DNA of 64,000 nt from Pedobacter sp. PF22-3 (lineage in GTDB: Bacteria; Bacteroidota; Bacteroidia; Sphingobacteriales; Sphingobacteriaceae). This document shows, piece after piece, positions 31,077-40,957 of this stretch. Below the pieces are notes generated by a model. The model ran no database searches and had not been told where the DNA came from. It saw only the letters and a list, made by a program, of their open reading frames with translations. The stretch lies in contig NZ_JAPIVP010000006.1 in NCBI RefSeq assembly GCF_026239555.1, forward strand, positions 186,001 through 250,000. The letters are read 5' to 3'. Positions within the stretch are counted from its first letter, which is position 1. Every line of letters begins with the position of its first letter. The translations under genes and the position numbers were made by a program.

Positions 31077-31811
31077 ATGAAACTAGCGCTTTTAGGATAT
31101 GGTAAAATGGGGCAGATTATCGAAAAATTTGCGTTGGAACGTGGCCACGAAATTGTGCTGAAAATAACGATCGATAATCAGGAAGATTTAACCAGACAAA
31201 ATTTAAAGTCAGTTGATGTGGCAATCGATTTTAGTACGCCTGATTCGGTTTTGAAAAATATTGATGCCTGTTTTGATGCCAATGTTCCTGTGGTTGTGGG
31301 AACAACTGGCTGGTATGGCAAACTGCAGGAAGTAAAAGATGATTGTGATAAAAGTAACAATACTTTGCTTTATGGGTCTAACTTCAGTATCGGCGTAAAT
31401 TTATTTTTTAAGCTTAACCAAACTTTGGCCAAGCTAATGAATAACTATCCCGCTTACGATGTTCAGGTTGAAGAAATTCACCATACACAAAAACTGGATG
31501 CACCAAGCGGTACAGCCATTACCCTTGCAGAAGGGATTGTGGATAACCTGGATAGAAAACAAGAGTGGTTAAACGAAGTGGTAGGAACTGATGTTGAATT
31601 ATTTCCTAAAGCCGAACAATTGCTAATAGAATCGCATAGGATAGAAAATATTCCAGGTACGCATACGGTAATTTACAGTAGTGAGGTTGATGAGATAGAA
31701 ATTAAACATACAGCCCATAACAGAGCTGGTTTTGCTTTGGGTGCAGTAGTAGCGGCCGAATGGTTAAAAGATAAAAAAGGATTTTTCAGTATTACTGATA
31801 TTTTTGAATAA
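31077..31811 (+). CDS. dapB: 4-hydroxy-tetrahydrodipicolinate reductase
   Basis: Reduces hydroxy-tetrahydrodipicolinate with NAD(P)H on the lysine/diaminopimelate route. The 244-residue protein has the dinucleotide motif GYGKMGQII (8-16), the conserved GTTGWY segment, the catalytic HHTQKLDAPSGTA block with the His pair and Lys, and a C-terminal HTAHNRAGFALGA segment. Cytosolic. It lies between parB/DUF5683 and lepB on the same strand. Confidence 0.96.
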   Translation: MKLALLGYGKMGQIIEKFALERGHEIVLKITIDNQEDLTRQNLKSVDVAIDFSTPDSVLKNIDACFDANVPVVVGTTGWYGKLQEVKDDCDKSNNTLLYGSNFSIGVNLFFKLNQTLAKLMNNYPAYDVQVEEIHHTQKLDAPSGTAITLAEGIVDNLDRKQEWLNEVVGTDVELFPKAEQLLIESHRIENIPGTHTVIYSSEVDEIEIKHTAHNRAGFALGAVVAAEWLKDKKGFFSITDIFE

Positions 31812-31942
31812 AGTCCAAAGCTTAAAGCTGAAAGGCCAAAGCAAATATCATCTGTGAAATCACTAAATCCGTGAAATCACACCATAGGATTACAGATAAC
31901 AGGTAGCCGATTTTATAAATCGCTAAACCAAAAATAAGATAT

Positions 31943-33136
31943 ATGAATTATAAATTCTGGCAACGAAAAAAAGATGCCCCAAAGAAGAAAAAAACGAAAA
32001 CACGAGAGTGGTTTGATGCAATTGTTTTTGCGGTAGTGGCTGCAACCATCATCCGCGTATTTTTTATCGAGGCTTATACTATTCCGTCTGGTTCGATGGA
32101 AAGATCATTACTGATTGGCGATTTCCTTTTTGTAAGTAAAGTTAATTATGGGGCACGTATTCCGATGACGCCGGTTGCTTTTCCTTTTGCTCACCATACC
32201 ATGCCTTTAACTACTTCTACCAAAGCTTACTGGGATGGCGTGCAGTGGAAATATCACCGTTTGCCAGGTTTGTCTAAAATTAAAAGAAATGATGTAGTGG
32301 TATTCAACTTTCCCGAAGGAGATACCGTTGCTGTAGAAAACCAGGCAGAAAGTTATTATGCTTTAGTACGGAGCATGGGCCGGGAACAGGTGAGGAGTAC
32401 CTATACTATTGTAGACCGTCCGGTAGATAAACGCGAAAACTTTATTAAAAGATGTATCGGTATTCCGGGCGATGTGATTTCGATGAGCAATGGTATTGCC
32501 AATGTAAATGGAAAAGATGAACCTTTAAAAAGTACGGGCATGATGCCGTATCGAATTGAGTTTAAAACCATGGACTTTAATTATGCAGCGCTTGATGAGT
32601 TTAATTTAAATTTAGGCAGTGTACCGGCGGTGGCCGCCAATACCTACATCGTAGATGCTTCGCCAGAAATTGCTGAAAAGCTAAAAACACTTGATTTTGT
32701 AAAATCGGTAACATTAAGTCCTGATCCTGCCGGAGCCGTTCCGGGTGGAGTTTTTCCGAACGATCCAAATAGGGTTTGGAACAGGGATAACTTTGGACCG
32801 ATTAAAATTCCTTCAAAAGGATGGACTGTTAAGATCGATAGCAATACCATGCCATTGTATTACAGGGCAATCAGAACTTACGAAGGAAATAAAGTGGAAC
32901 AAAAAGCAGGGGTTTGGTATATTAATGATAAAGTAGCCACAACCTATACCTTTAAAATGGACTATTATTGGATGATGGGTGATAACCGCCATAACTCTGC
33001 CGATTCGCGTTATTGGGGTTTTGTACCTGAAGACCATATTGTAGGTAAGGCTTTATTTGTTTGGATGAGCTGGGATAGTACTGCATCTTTTTTACATAAA
33101 ATAAGATGGAGCAGATTATTTATGGGGATCCATTAA
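31943..33136 (+). CDS. lepB: Signal peptidase I
   Basis: Cleaves signal peptides of exported proteins. The 397-residue protein has a basic N-terminus, one transmembrane segment (about 25-43), nucleophile S51 (PSGSMERSL), general base K169 (FIKRCIGIPGD) and box E GDNRHNSADSRYWG. A large insertion between boxes (about 195-330) makes it longer than E. coli LepB. The membrane topology is probably one-pass with a periplasmic catalytic domain. It presumably generates the Gln-starting mature proteins seen elsewhere in this window. A strong terminator follows. Confidence 0.95.
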   Translation: MNYKFWQRKKDAPKKKKTKTREWFDAIVFAVVAATIIRVFFIEAYTIPSGSMERSLLIGDFLFVSKVNYGARIPMTPVAFPFAHHTMPLTTSTKAYWDGVQWKYHRLPGLSKIKRNDVVVFNFPEGDTVAVENQAESYYALVRSMGREQVRSTYTIVDRPVDKRENFIKRCIGIPGDVISMSNGIANVNGKDEPLKSTGMMPYRIEFKTMDFNYAALDEFNLNLGSVPAVAANTYIVDASPEIAEKLKTLDFVKSVTLSPDPAGAVPGGVFPNDPNRVWNRDNFGPIKIPSKGWTVKIDSNTMPLYYRAIRTYEGNKVEQKAGVWYINDKVATTYTFKMDYYWMMGDNRHNSADSRYWGFVPEDHIVGKALFVWMSWDSTASFLHKIRWSRLFMGIH

Positions 33137-33152
33137 TAAAATATAATTCTTT

Positions 33153-33189
33153 AAAAAGGGCGGATAATCGAAGATTATTCGCCCTTTTT
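33153..33189 (+). terminator. Rho-independent terminator after lepB
   Basis: A long stem, AAAAGGGCGGATAATC paired with GATTATTCGCCCTTTT, has a GAA loop. It ends in T residues and closes the par-dap-lep transcription unit. Confidence 0.92.
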
Positions 33190-33259
33190 ATTTATAAAAC
33201 ATTTATAATTAACTTTTAAAAAAAATTAAAAAGTATAATGATGTTTTAAAAATATTTTT

Positions 33260-33267
33260 TAAGTTTG
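33260..33267 (+). promoter_or_regulatory. -7 box (TAAGTTTG) for the ROK regulator
   Basis: Fits TAnnTTTG and lies 18 nt before the start codon. The predicted leader is very short (about 10 nt). The -33 element is not clear. Confidence 0.55.
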
Positions 33268-33284
33268 AACTGCAATCAAATATC

Positions 33285-34475
33285 ATGTCTGTAATTGTTG
33301 AAAAAAATCAGCGTCTTAGGGCTGGTGTCATTAAGCATTTATACTATAAAAAATCGCTTTCACTTACAGATCTGAGTAAGCTGACGCAAAAGAGTTTGCC
33401 TTTGGTTACCGCCGTGGTTAATGGTTTAATTGTAGAGGGCTATATTATAGAAGAGGGGTTTGCACCATCAACAGGAGGCAGAAGGGCAGCAATGTTCCTG
33501 ATCAATCCCAATCTCAAAAAATATATTGTAGCCATTGCGATGGATCAGCTTACATCCAGGTTAACCATTTACGATCTTTCAAGAAAAATGGTTACACCAA
33601 TCCAGACTTTGGAGTTTGAGCTGTCATCAAAAGAATGTAATATTGGAGACCTTGTTAATTTCATTAACAGCAGTATTGATCAATCTAAAATCAACCGGGC
33701 AGATATTTTAGGTGTTGGGATTGGTATGCCAGGTTTTGTTAATGCAGATGAAGGCATAAACCATTCTTTTCTTAAAGTTAATGAAGGTACAACCTTACAG
33801 CAGTACCTTTCTTCCGAAATCAATTTACCAGTACATATAGACAACGATTCCAGTTTAATTGCAATGGCCGAATTAAATTTCGGAGAAGCTGCTAATTTAA
33901 AGGATGTAATGGTGGTTAATATTGGCTGGGGAACAGGTTTGGGGATCATTGTAAATGGTAAATTATACCGGGGCAGTGGCGGAAATGCCGGTGAATTCAG
34001 TCATATCCCACTTTCAGACAGCGACAATTTGTGCTCTTGCGGCAGAAGAGGCTGCTTAGAGGTAGATACTTCTTTATTGGTTATGGCCAAACGGGCAGAG
34101 GAAGCTATAGCTGCAGGTGCCGAATCGAGCATGAAAAAACTGTTCAAAGACAAAAGTAAACACCCTGCAGATCATTTCTTACATGCTGTAAGTGAGCAAG
34201 ATCCTGTTGCGATATCTGTTTTGGCTAAAGCGATTTTTCAATTGGGTAAGGGTGTGGCTACATTAATCCATCTTTTAAATCCTGAGTGTATTGTTTTAAG
34301 TGGAAGAGGTGCGAAGGCAGGGAAAATGCTTTTACCGCCAATACAACAAGCAATTCATGAGTTTTGTATTCCCCGGATAGCTGAACAAACCGAAATAAAA
34401 CTTTCTGCCCTGACGGATGAAGCCGAATTATTGGCTGCCGGAAGTTTGACAATCGAGCATAACCAATTCGATTAA
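33285..34475 (+). CDS. ROK-family transcriptional regulator (NagC/Mlc-like)
   Basis: The 396-residue protein has an N-terminal winged helix (about 12-70; SLTDLSKLTQKSLPLVTAVV) and a ROK sugar-binding/kinase-fold domain. Zinc-binding residues lie in CSCGRRGCLEV (about 246-256) and the sugar-contact region in IDNDSSLIAMAE and GGNAGEFSH. It probably represses or activates the adjacent SusC-SusD-GH29-GH3 locus in response to a sugar. Local control of a Sus locus by ROK rather than SusR, an ECF/anti-sigma pair or a hybrid sensor is less common. The ligand is unknown. Confidence 0.92.
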   Translation: MSVIVEKNQRLRAGVIKHLYYKKSLSLTDLSKLTQKSLPLVTAVVNGLIVEGYIIEEGFAPSTGGRRAAMFLINPNLKKYIVAIAMDQLTSRLTIYDLSRKMVTPIQTLEFELSSKECNIGDLVNFINSSIDQSKINRADILGVGIGMPGFVNADEGINHSFLKVNEGTTLQQYLSSEINLPVHIDNDSSLIAMAELNFGEAANLKDVMVVNIGWGTGLGIIVNGKLYRGSGGNAGEFSHIPLSDSDNLCSCGRRGCLEVDTSLLVMAKRAEEAIAAGAESSMKKLFKDKSKHPADHFLHAVSEQDPVAISVLAKAIFQLGKGVATLIHLLNPECIVLSGRGAKAGKMLLPPIQQAIHEFCIPRIAEQTEIKLSALTDEAELLAAGSLTIEHNQFD

Positions 34476-34593
34476 ATAGATAACTAACAAATAGAAGATA
34501 AATATTTAACCAAACCAATACGATATGACAGGATAAAAGGCTCAGTAAAAAGTCAAAAATTTTTAAACTAATCTTAAACTAAACAAAAAAAAT

Positions 34594-37500
34594 ATGAAAA
34601 AAATGTACTTAAAGTGCTTGAGTATGTTATTGTTATGTTTCATAACAATAAGTGCTTTTGCACAGACAAATATTACCGGTACGGTAAAAGACGCATCAGG
34701 CCCTCTTCCCGGCGTAAGCGTTTCTGTTAAAGGAACTTCCAAAGTAACTCAGACAGATGGTAATGGAAAATTTTCATTAACAGTAAATCCAGGTGAGGTG
34801 CTGGTTTTCACCGCAATAGGTTTCGCTAAGCAAGAAGTTAGCGTAAATAGTCAAACATCACTTAATGTTATCCTAAAGGAGAGCAGTAATCAGCTTGATG
34901 AAGTTAATGTAGTAACAACCGCGCTGGGTATCAAGAGGCAGGAAAAATCTCTTGGTTATGCAGTGAGTACAGTAACGGCTAAACAACTGACAGAAGCTGG
35001 TAACACCAACTTTGCATCAGCACTTTATGGTAAAGCTGCGGGGGTAAAAATTACAACAGCCCCAGGTGGTGCAAGTAGTGCGGTAAATGTTCAGATTCGT
35101 GGTGTTAATTCAATTAGTTATAATCAACAGCCGCTTTATGTGGTAGATGGTGTAATGATCAGAAATGATGGGCAGAATGGGGCAGACGGTGCTAATAATA
35201 ATAATTATTGGGGCGATCAAAGAATTCGTGGTAATGGCATTTTGGATATTAACCCAGCTGATATAGAAAGCCTAACGGTACTGAAAGGTGCCAGTGCCTC
35301 TGCGCTTTATGGATCTGATGCTGGTAATGGTGTAGTGGTGATTACAACAAAAAAAGGTTCGAAAAGCAGAGGCTTAGGAATTGATTTTAACTATCAGGGT
35401 TCAATGGACCAGGTAGCTTTTCTTCCAAATTTCCAAAACACCTATGGCCCTGGTTATGATAGGGCAACTAACGTAGCTAATGGTGCAACCGAAGAAGGTT
35501 GGATTGCTGATGCTGCTTCCCCAAGTGGTTTCAGACCATACTTCAGGGCTTATGCCAACTTTGGTCCTAAAATGGAAGGCCAACAAGTAAGATGGTGGGA
35601 TGGTTCAATCCGCTCTTATTCTCCACAGCCTAATAATTACAGAGATGTATATCAAAACGGATATACTTCTAACGCAAATGTTGCTATCTCTAACCAGACT
35701 GATGCTTTAAACTATCGCTTTTCAGCTTCTAGACTGGATTATAAAGGTACTCAACCTGGAAATACTGGATCTAAGAACTCTTTCAATTTAAATTCTACGA
35801 TTAAACTTTCGCCAAAAGTATCAGCAGACGTGATCGTAAGTTATGTAAATACCATCACGAAGAATAGACCATATCAATTAGGCCAGGTGTTAGGTTCTTT
35901 CGGAGGTTTTTTCAGCCGTGCAGAAGATATGGGCTTGATGAAGGAGAAATTTCAAACCAGTAACGGCTACAAATATTCGCAGTTTAATCAACTGGATAGG
36001 CCTGAACCATTCATTTTCAACATTAGGGCTACAAATCTGTTAGATTTTTATTGGCAGCAATTGAAAAACCAATACAATGAAAATGAAAACAGGTTACTAT
36101 CGAGTTTTACGCTAAACTATGATTTTGCAAAAAACTTAAAATTCAGAGGTCGTATTGGTAATGATTACACAGGAGTAAGAAGCGAAAACCGTCAATATAC
36201 TGAAATTCCTAGTGCATTGAATGGTAACACCAGTACTGGTGGTTATACAACCACACAAGGACAATATGCTATATTATATGGAGATGCATTGGTAACCTAT
36301 TCAAATAAAATAGGTGAAGACATTAACCTTTCATTAAGTGGAGGCTATCAAGGTAGAAAAGAATCTTATAAAGATCAATCTTCCAATACACGTGATGGTT
36401 TAGTTTCTGAAAATTGGTTCGCGCTAGCCAATTCATTTGGCGTAGCCGAAACATCTGATATCCGTAAAGAACAACTTAAGTATGCTTATTTAGGGATGTT
36501 AAACCTGTCATATAAAGATTATCTTTTCGTGGAAGCAACAGGTCGCCGTGAGTATGCATCTACCCTTCCTGTAGAAAACAATGGCTACTCTTATTATTCT
36601 GTTAACAGTGGTTTTGTTTTTAGTGATGTTTGGAAATTACCAAAGTTCTGGAGCTATGGAAAATTAAGAGCTTCTTATGGTGTTGTGGGTAATGCACCAC
36701 CGATGTATCAGGCCAATATTTTATATAAGCAAACATCTCTTCAATCTATAAATGGTTCGGTTCCTTCCTTAATATCAGCCAGTGCATATGGAAATCTTGG
36801 TTTAAGACCAGAAATGAAACATGAGGCTGAGTTTGGTTTGGAAACTCGCTTTTTCGGCGGTCGTTTAGGATTAGACGTAAGTTATTACAACAATATTATC
36901 AAAGACCAGATTTTACCGCTGGAGGTTGCTACCACAACGGGTGCTAAAAGTCAGATTGTAAATATTGGCGAAATAGGCAATAGAGGTTTTGAGGTTGCAT
37001 TAAATGCTACACCAATTTCATCGGGCAAATTTAGATGGGATACGAGGTTAAATTTCTCAACCAATAAAACTAAGGTAAATGAGTTGATGAGTGGTGTATC
37101 TGAACTTGTTCCATATTTTTCAGATCAGTCAACTGCGAAAATTGTGGCCAGACAAGGAGAAGAATTGGGTAACATTTACATTCTCCCAAGAAAAACCGAT
37201 GCCAATGGTAATTATCTGATTACTGATGAAGGCTACTATGTAATGAGCGATACTTATGTAAAGGCAGGTAATATTTTACCAAGAGCAGTTGGTGGTTTTT
37301 CCAACACTTTAAGCTATGGAAATATTGCACTTGATTTTACTATTGATTACCGTTTCGGTGGTAAAATGATTGCACCAAACTTAAAGTTTATGCGTGGTGC
37401 TGGTATGTTAGAGAATTCAATGGAATTTAGAGATGCTGCAAGTGGTGGCTTAACATTTACTGAAAATGGTAAAACCTATAATGATGGTGTATTACTAAAA

Positions 37501-37860
37501 GGTATAAATGAAAACACTGGGCAGCCTAACACTAAGGTTTTGTCTGCAGCCGATTACTATATTACTACTTATAACTGGGGTCAGGGATCTTTAGCGGAAG
37601 GTGAAATATTTAAAAATAATTATATTAAAATGAGAGAGGTATCATTAAGTTATAAAATTCCTGCTTCATTTACCAAAAAGCTAAGCATAACCAATTTACG
37701 CGTTTCATTAATAGGTCGTAATTTATTCTACCTCTACCGTACATTGAAGGATTTAGATCCTGAAGCTCCACTAGGAAATAAATGGTGGTCACAAGGGGTA
37801 GACGTTGGTTCTAGTGCCGCATCAAGAAACTTTGGATTCTCTTTGAACGCAAATTTTTAG
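34594..37860 (+). CDS. SusC/RagA-family TonB-dependent outer-membrane transporter
   Basis: The 1088-residue protein imports oligosaccharides across the outer membrane with its SusD partner. The signal peptide is cleaved at AFA|Q (23/24). A carboxypeptidase-regulatory-like beta domain (about 25-100; GTVKDASGPLPGVSV), a TonB plug with the SusC signature (about 115-230; LYVVDGVMI and KGASASALYGSDAGNGVV), and a C-terminal 22-strand barrel ending in FGFSLNANF follow. There is no N-terminal STN domain, so it is not an ECF anti-sigma transducer. The SusD gene follows 21 bp later. Confidence 0.95.
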   Translation: MKKMYLKCLSMLLLCFITISAFAQTNITGTVKDASGPLPGVSVSVKGTSKVTQTDGNGKFSLTVNPGEVLVFTAIGFAKQEVSVNSQTSLNVILKESSNQLDEVNVVTTALGIKRQEKSLGYAVSTVTAKQLTEAGNTNFASALYGKAAGVKITTAPGGASSAVNVQIRGVNSISYNQQPLYVVDGVMIRNDGQNGADGANNNNYWGDQRIRGNGILDINPADIESLTVLKGASASALYGSDAGNGVVVITTKKGSKSRGLGIDFNYQGSMDQVAFLPNFQNTYGPGYDRATNVANGATEEGWIADAASPSGFRPYFRAYANFGPKMEGQQVRWWDGSIRSYSPQPNNYRDVYQNGYTSNANVAISNQTDALNYRFSASRLDYKGTQPGNTGSKNSFNLNSTIKLSPKVSADVIVSYVNTITKNRPYQLGQVLGSFGGFFSRAEDMGLMKEKFQTSNGYKYSQFNQLDRPEPFIFNIRATNLLDFYWQQLKNQYNENENRLLSSFTLNYDFAKNLKFRGRIGNDYTGVRSENRQYTEIPSALNGNTSTGGYTTTQGQYAILYGDALVTYSNKIGEDINLSLSGGYQGRKESYKDQSSNTRDGLVSENWFALANSFGVAETSDIRKEQLKYAYLGMLNLSYKDYLFVEATGRREYASTLPVENNGYSYYSVNSGFVFSDVWKLPKFWSYGKLRASYGVVGNAPPMYQANILYKQTSLQSINGSVPSLISASAYGNLGLRPEMKHEAEFGLETRFFGGRLGLDVSYYNNIIKDQILPLEVATTTGAKSQIVNIGEIGNRGFEVALNATPISSGKFRWDTRLNFSTNKTKVNELMSGVSELVPYFSDQSTAKIVARQGEELGNIYILPRKTDANGNYLITDEGYYVMSDTYVKAGNILPRAVGGFSNTLSYGNIALDFTIDYRFGGKMIAPNLKFMRGAGMLENSMEFRDAASGGLTFTENGKTYNDGVLLKGINENTGQPNTKVLSAADYYITTYNWGQGSLAEGEIFKNNYIKMREVSLSYKIPASFTKKLSITNLRVSLIGRNLFYLYRTLKDLDPEAPLGNKWWSQGVDVGSSAASRNFGFSLNANF

Positions 37861-37881
37861 CTTTAAGAAATTGATATTATC

Positions 37882-39477
37882 ATGAAAAAATTAATTATAA
37901 ATATGAGTTTCCTTTTAATTGCCACAATAACTATTGTTGGTTGTAAAAAGGAACTTGAAGAAAAATTTAATAATCCGGAACAAGCAACAGAAGCAAATGT
38001 TGCGGGATTATTTACTGGCATGTTGAACAATGATCGTGTTGCTGCCAAATATTGGAATGTGCGCACATTTTTAACTCAAATGCCAGGGGTTTTTGCTCAA
38101 ACAGCATATATTGGAAATAGTAATGCTATCTACAGACAAAGTGAAGATTATGCTCAGCAATACTGGGATGATTTCTACACTACTGGCGGAAATGGTAGCG
38201 GCGTATTAGCCCTATATAGAGCAATGGAAACAAAGTTTAATTCCTTAACTCCGGCAGAACAAACTGCACAAAAAAATATCATGCAGGCTGCGAAAATTGT
38301 ATTAATAGAACAGGCTGCGAAAATGGTTGACATGTGGGGAGATATTCCTTATTCTGAAGCAGGTAGTCTGCCAACTTCCAGTGTGATCAAAAACCCTAAA
38401 TACGATGAGCAAAAGGCTTTGTACACTACATTTATCAGTGACCTAGCTACTATATCTGCATATTTTAAAGCAAGTACAACAACTTCATCATTTAGTAAAG
38501 CAGATATTTTACTAAAAGGTGATGTGAATAAGTGGGCTCGTTATGCCAATTCATTACGTTTGAGATTATTGATGCGTATTTCAAAAACGGACGAAGCAAC
38601 TGCTAAAACAGCTATCATGCAAATGTTAAACGATCAGGTAACTTACCCTTTGGTTGATGGCGGTAACGTAGGTACATATGCTCCTGGCAACTCAGATATC
38701 TTACTTCAACCACTTACCAACAGCACAAGCGATTTGCATGATGCATTTTTTGAAGGAAGTTGGTATGCTACTGATTATGCCTTAAACACGCTAATGGTTC
38801 CTGCAAATGATCCACGTATACCTGTAATTTACGATGCATTTGGACGCACGGTGAATGGTAAATTTGTACCAAACACAACGTATAAAGCTATGCCAATTAC
38901 TTTTACTACGGCTCAGCAAGAAGCTAGTTTTGCAGATTATGCAGTTTTAGATTCTGCAACATTTTTATATAACCAAAAACTACCTGGAATTATCATTACT
39001 TCGTCTGAAGTTAATTTTTTAAAAGCTGAGGCTTTTGAAAGATGGGGAAGTTCAACTGATGCTAAAACTGCTTATGATAATGCATTAAGGCAATCCGTAA
39101 CCTTCTATCATTACCTTAATAATTTAAATCAGGGCGGTGGATTTAAAAATGTAGCTGCTCCAGCTTCTTCAGTAGTTGATACATGGATTAACTCATCTAG
39201 CGCAAGTTATACAGGTTCATCTTCAGATAAACTCTCCTTAATTTATAATCAGAAATGGTTACATTATGGTGTTTTGCAATCCATTGAAGCATGGTCTGAA
39301 TACAGAAGAACGGGATTTCCTGTCTTAACTTTTCCTTCCACGGGAAAATTAGCCGGATTTGATACACCACCAACACGTTTGGTATATCCAGCTAAGGAAA
39401 AAACGCTTAATAATGAAAATTATCAGGCAGTAGCATCAAAAGACACCCGCAAAACTAAAATATTCTGGATGCCTTAA
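37882..39477 (+). CDS. SusD-like outer-membrane lipoprotein (SusD-like_2 type)
   Basis: The 531-residue partner lid of the SusC transporter binds glycan at the cell surface. The lipobox IVGC gives lipidated C21, followed by KKELEE, an acidic/Lys stretch consistent with surface export. The N-terminal region, with motifs FNNPEQAT and YRAMETKFNSLTPAEQ, fits the SusD-like_2 subfamily rather than classical SusD/RagB. Helical TPR-like segments form the fold. An intrinsic terminator lies 14 bp after the stop. Confidence 0.9.
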   Translation: MKKLIINMSFLLIATITIVGCKKELEEKFNNPEQATEANVAGLFTGMLNNDRVAAKYWNVRTFLTQMPGVFAQTAYIGNSNAIYRQSEDYAQQYWDDFYTTGGNGSGVLALYRAMETKFNSLTPAEQTAQKNIMQAAKIVLIEQAAKMVDMWGDIPYSEAGSLPTSSVIKNPKYDEQKALYTTFISDLATISAYFKASTTTSSFSKADILLKGDVNKWARYANSLRLRLLMRISKTDEATAKTAIMQMLNDQVTYPLVDGGNVGTYAPGNSDILLQPLTNSTSDLHDAFFEGSWYATDYALNTLMVPANDPRIPVIYDAFGRTVNGKFVPNTTYKAMPITFTTAQQEASFADYAVLDSATFLYNQKLPGIIITSSEVNFLKAEAFERWGSSTDAKTAYDNALRQSVTFYHYLNNLNQGGGFKNVAAPASSVVDTWINSSSASYTGSSSDKLSLIYNQKWLHYGVLQSIEAWSEYRRTGFPVLTFPSTGKLAGFDTPPTRLVYPAKEKTLNNENYQAVASKDTRKTKIFWMP

Positions 39478-39490
39478 TCCTTTTTAAATT

Positions 39491-39520
39491 AAATCCCGGC
39501 AGTTTCTGCCGGGATTTTTA
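39491..39520 (+). terminator. Terminator/attenuator between SusD and GH29 genes
   Basis: The 11-bp stem AAATCCCGGCA/TGCCGGGATTT has a five-base loop and is followed by TTTTT. It splits the transporter genes from the enzyme genes, so enzymes would be expressed by read-through or from their own promoter. Confidence 0.9.
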
Positions 39521-39533
39521 ATGATATTAAAAT

Positions 39534-40955
39534 ATGAAAATACCCAGCCTTTTAATTGCCTTTATCTCTTGTGTCAATATCGCTTTTGCCCAACGAAACG
39601 ATATACTCAAAGAATCAACGAAATACGAATGGCCTAAAGATGACGCAGTAAAAAAGAAATTAGAACACTGGCAAGATCAAAAATTTGGAATGATTATCCA
39701 TTGGGGACTTTACGCTGTTCCAGGGATTATCGAATCATGGTCTATCTGCTCTGAAGATTGGATCGAAAGGGATAGCACTATCAAATACGAAGATTATAAA
39801 AAATGGTATTGGGGCCAGAGCGAAAAATTTAATCCAACGAAATTCAATCCTGAGCAATGGGCAAAGGCAGGTAAGGATGCTGGAATGAAATACCTGGTTT
39901 TTACCACCAAACATCACGATGGCTTCGCTATGTTCGATACCAAAGAAAGCGATTTCAGCATTGCAAAAGGTCCATTTGCCAACAACCCTAAAAAAGATGT
40001 TGCTAAATATGTGTTCGATGCATTCCGCAAAGAAAATTTTATGATCGGTGCTTATTTTTCAAAGCCCGACTGGCATTCGCAATACTATTGGTGGGATAAA
40101 TACGCTACCGCAAATAGAAATAACAATTACGACATCAGAAAAAATCCCTGGCGTTGGAATATGTTCAAAAGTTATACCCAAAACCAGATTGGCGAATTGA
40201 TGAACAATTACGGTAGCATTGATATTTTATGGTTAGATGGTGGTTGGGTAAGGCCCTTGGCTTCAGTTAATGAAGAGGTACTTTCATGGGGTGCGCCTAT
40301 TCCGGAGTGGAGCCAGGATATTGATATGCCTAAAATTGCCACAATGGCCAGAAAAGCACAGCCCGGTTTAATTATGGTAGATCGAACCGTACATGGACAA
40401 TACGAAAACTACCAAACCCCTGAACAAAAGATCCCTGAAAAACAATTGGATTACCCTTGGGAAAGCTGCATGACTTTAGGAGGAGCCTGGGGTTTTGTGC
40501 CTAACGATCAATATAAATCGGCAAAAGAAGTGACTCATAAACTGGTAGAAATAGTGGCTAAAGGCGGAAGTTTACTTTTGGGCGTTGGACCTAAGGCAGA
40601 TGGAACACTTCCCAATGAGGTGATTACAAAGTTGGAAGAGATTGGTAAGTGGACGAGCAAAAATGGTGCAGCCATATACGGCACAAGAATTACCAAAAAC
40701 TACCATGATGGGCAAAACTGGTTTACCCAAAGTAAAGATGGCAAAACCGTTTATGGTATTACGCTATTGGATGGTAATGCACCGAAAGAAATTTCCTGGA
40801 CAGGTAGCATTCCTAAAAAAGGAACTTCCATTACGTTATTAAGCAATAAGCAAAAAGTGAAATGGAAATTGACAGATGGCAAAGTGCATTTTGATTTTCC
40901 AAAAACCGATGAGAAAATTGCCCTAACTTTTTCTTTTACACCCGAAACCAATTAG
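39534..40955 (+). CDS. GH29 alpha-L-fucosidase
   Basis: The 473-residue enzyme hydrolyses terminal alpha-L-fucose with retention. The signal peptide is cleaved at AFA|Q (19/20). The GH29 barrel carries HWGLYAVPG, the HHDGFAMFDT motif, and the nucleophile D235 (ILWLDGGW). The acid/base position varies in this family and was not assigned. A C-terminal beta domain (about 375-473) is present. The next gene starts 2 bp after the stop, so these two enzymes are translated together. GH29 substrates other than fucose are known, so the sugar is a prediction. Confidence 0.92.
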   Translation: MKIPSLLIAFISCVNIAFAQRNDILKESTKYEWPKDDAVKKKLEHWQDQKFGMIIHWGLYAVPGIIESWSICSEDWIERDSTIKYEDYKKWYWGQSEKFNPTKFNPEQWAKAGKDAGMKYLVFTTKHHDGFAMFDTKESDFSIAKGPFANNPKKDVAKYVFDAFRKENFMIGAYFSKPDWHSQYYWWDKYATANRNNNYDIRKNPWRWNMFKSYTQNQIGELMNNYGSIDILWLDGGWVRPLASVNEEVLSWGAPIPEWSQDIDMPKIATMARKAQPGLIMVDRTVHGQYENYQTPEQKIPEKQLDYPWESCMTLGGAWGFVPNDQYKSAKEVTHKLVEIVAKGGSLLLGVGPKADGTLPNEVITKLEEIGKWTSKNGAAIYGTRITKNYHDGQNWFTQSKDGKTVYGITLLDGNAPKEISWTGSIPKKGTSITLLSNKQKVKWKLTDGKVHFDFPKTDEKIALTFSFTPETN

Positions 40956-40957
40956 TA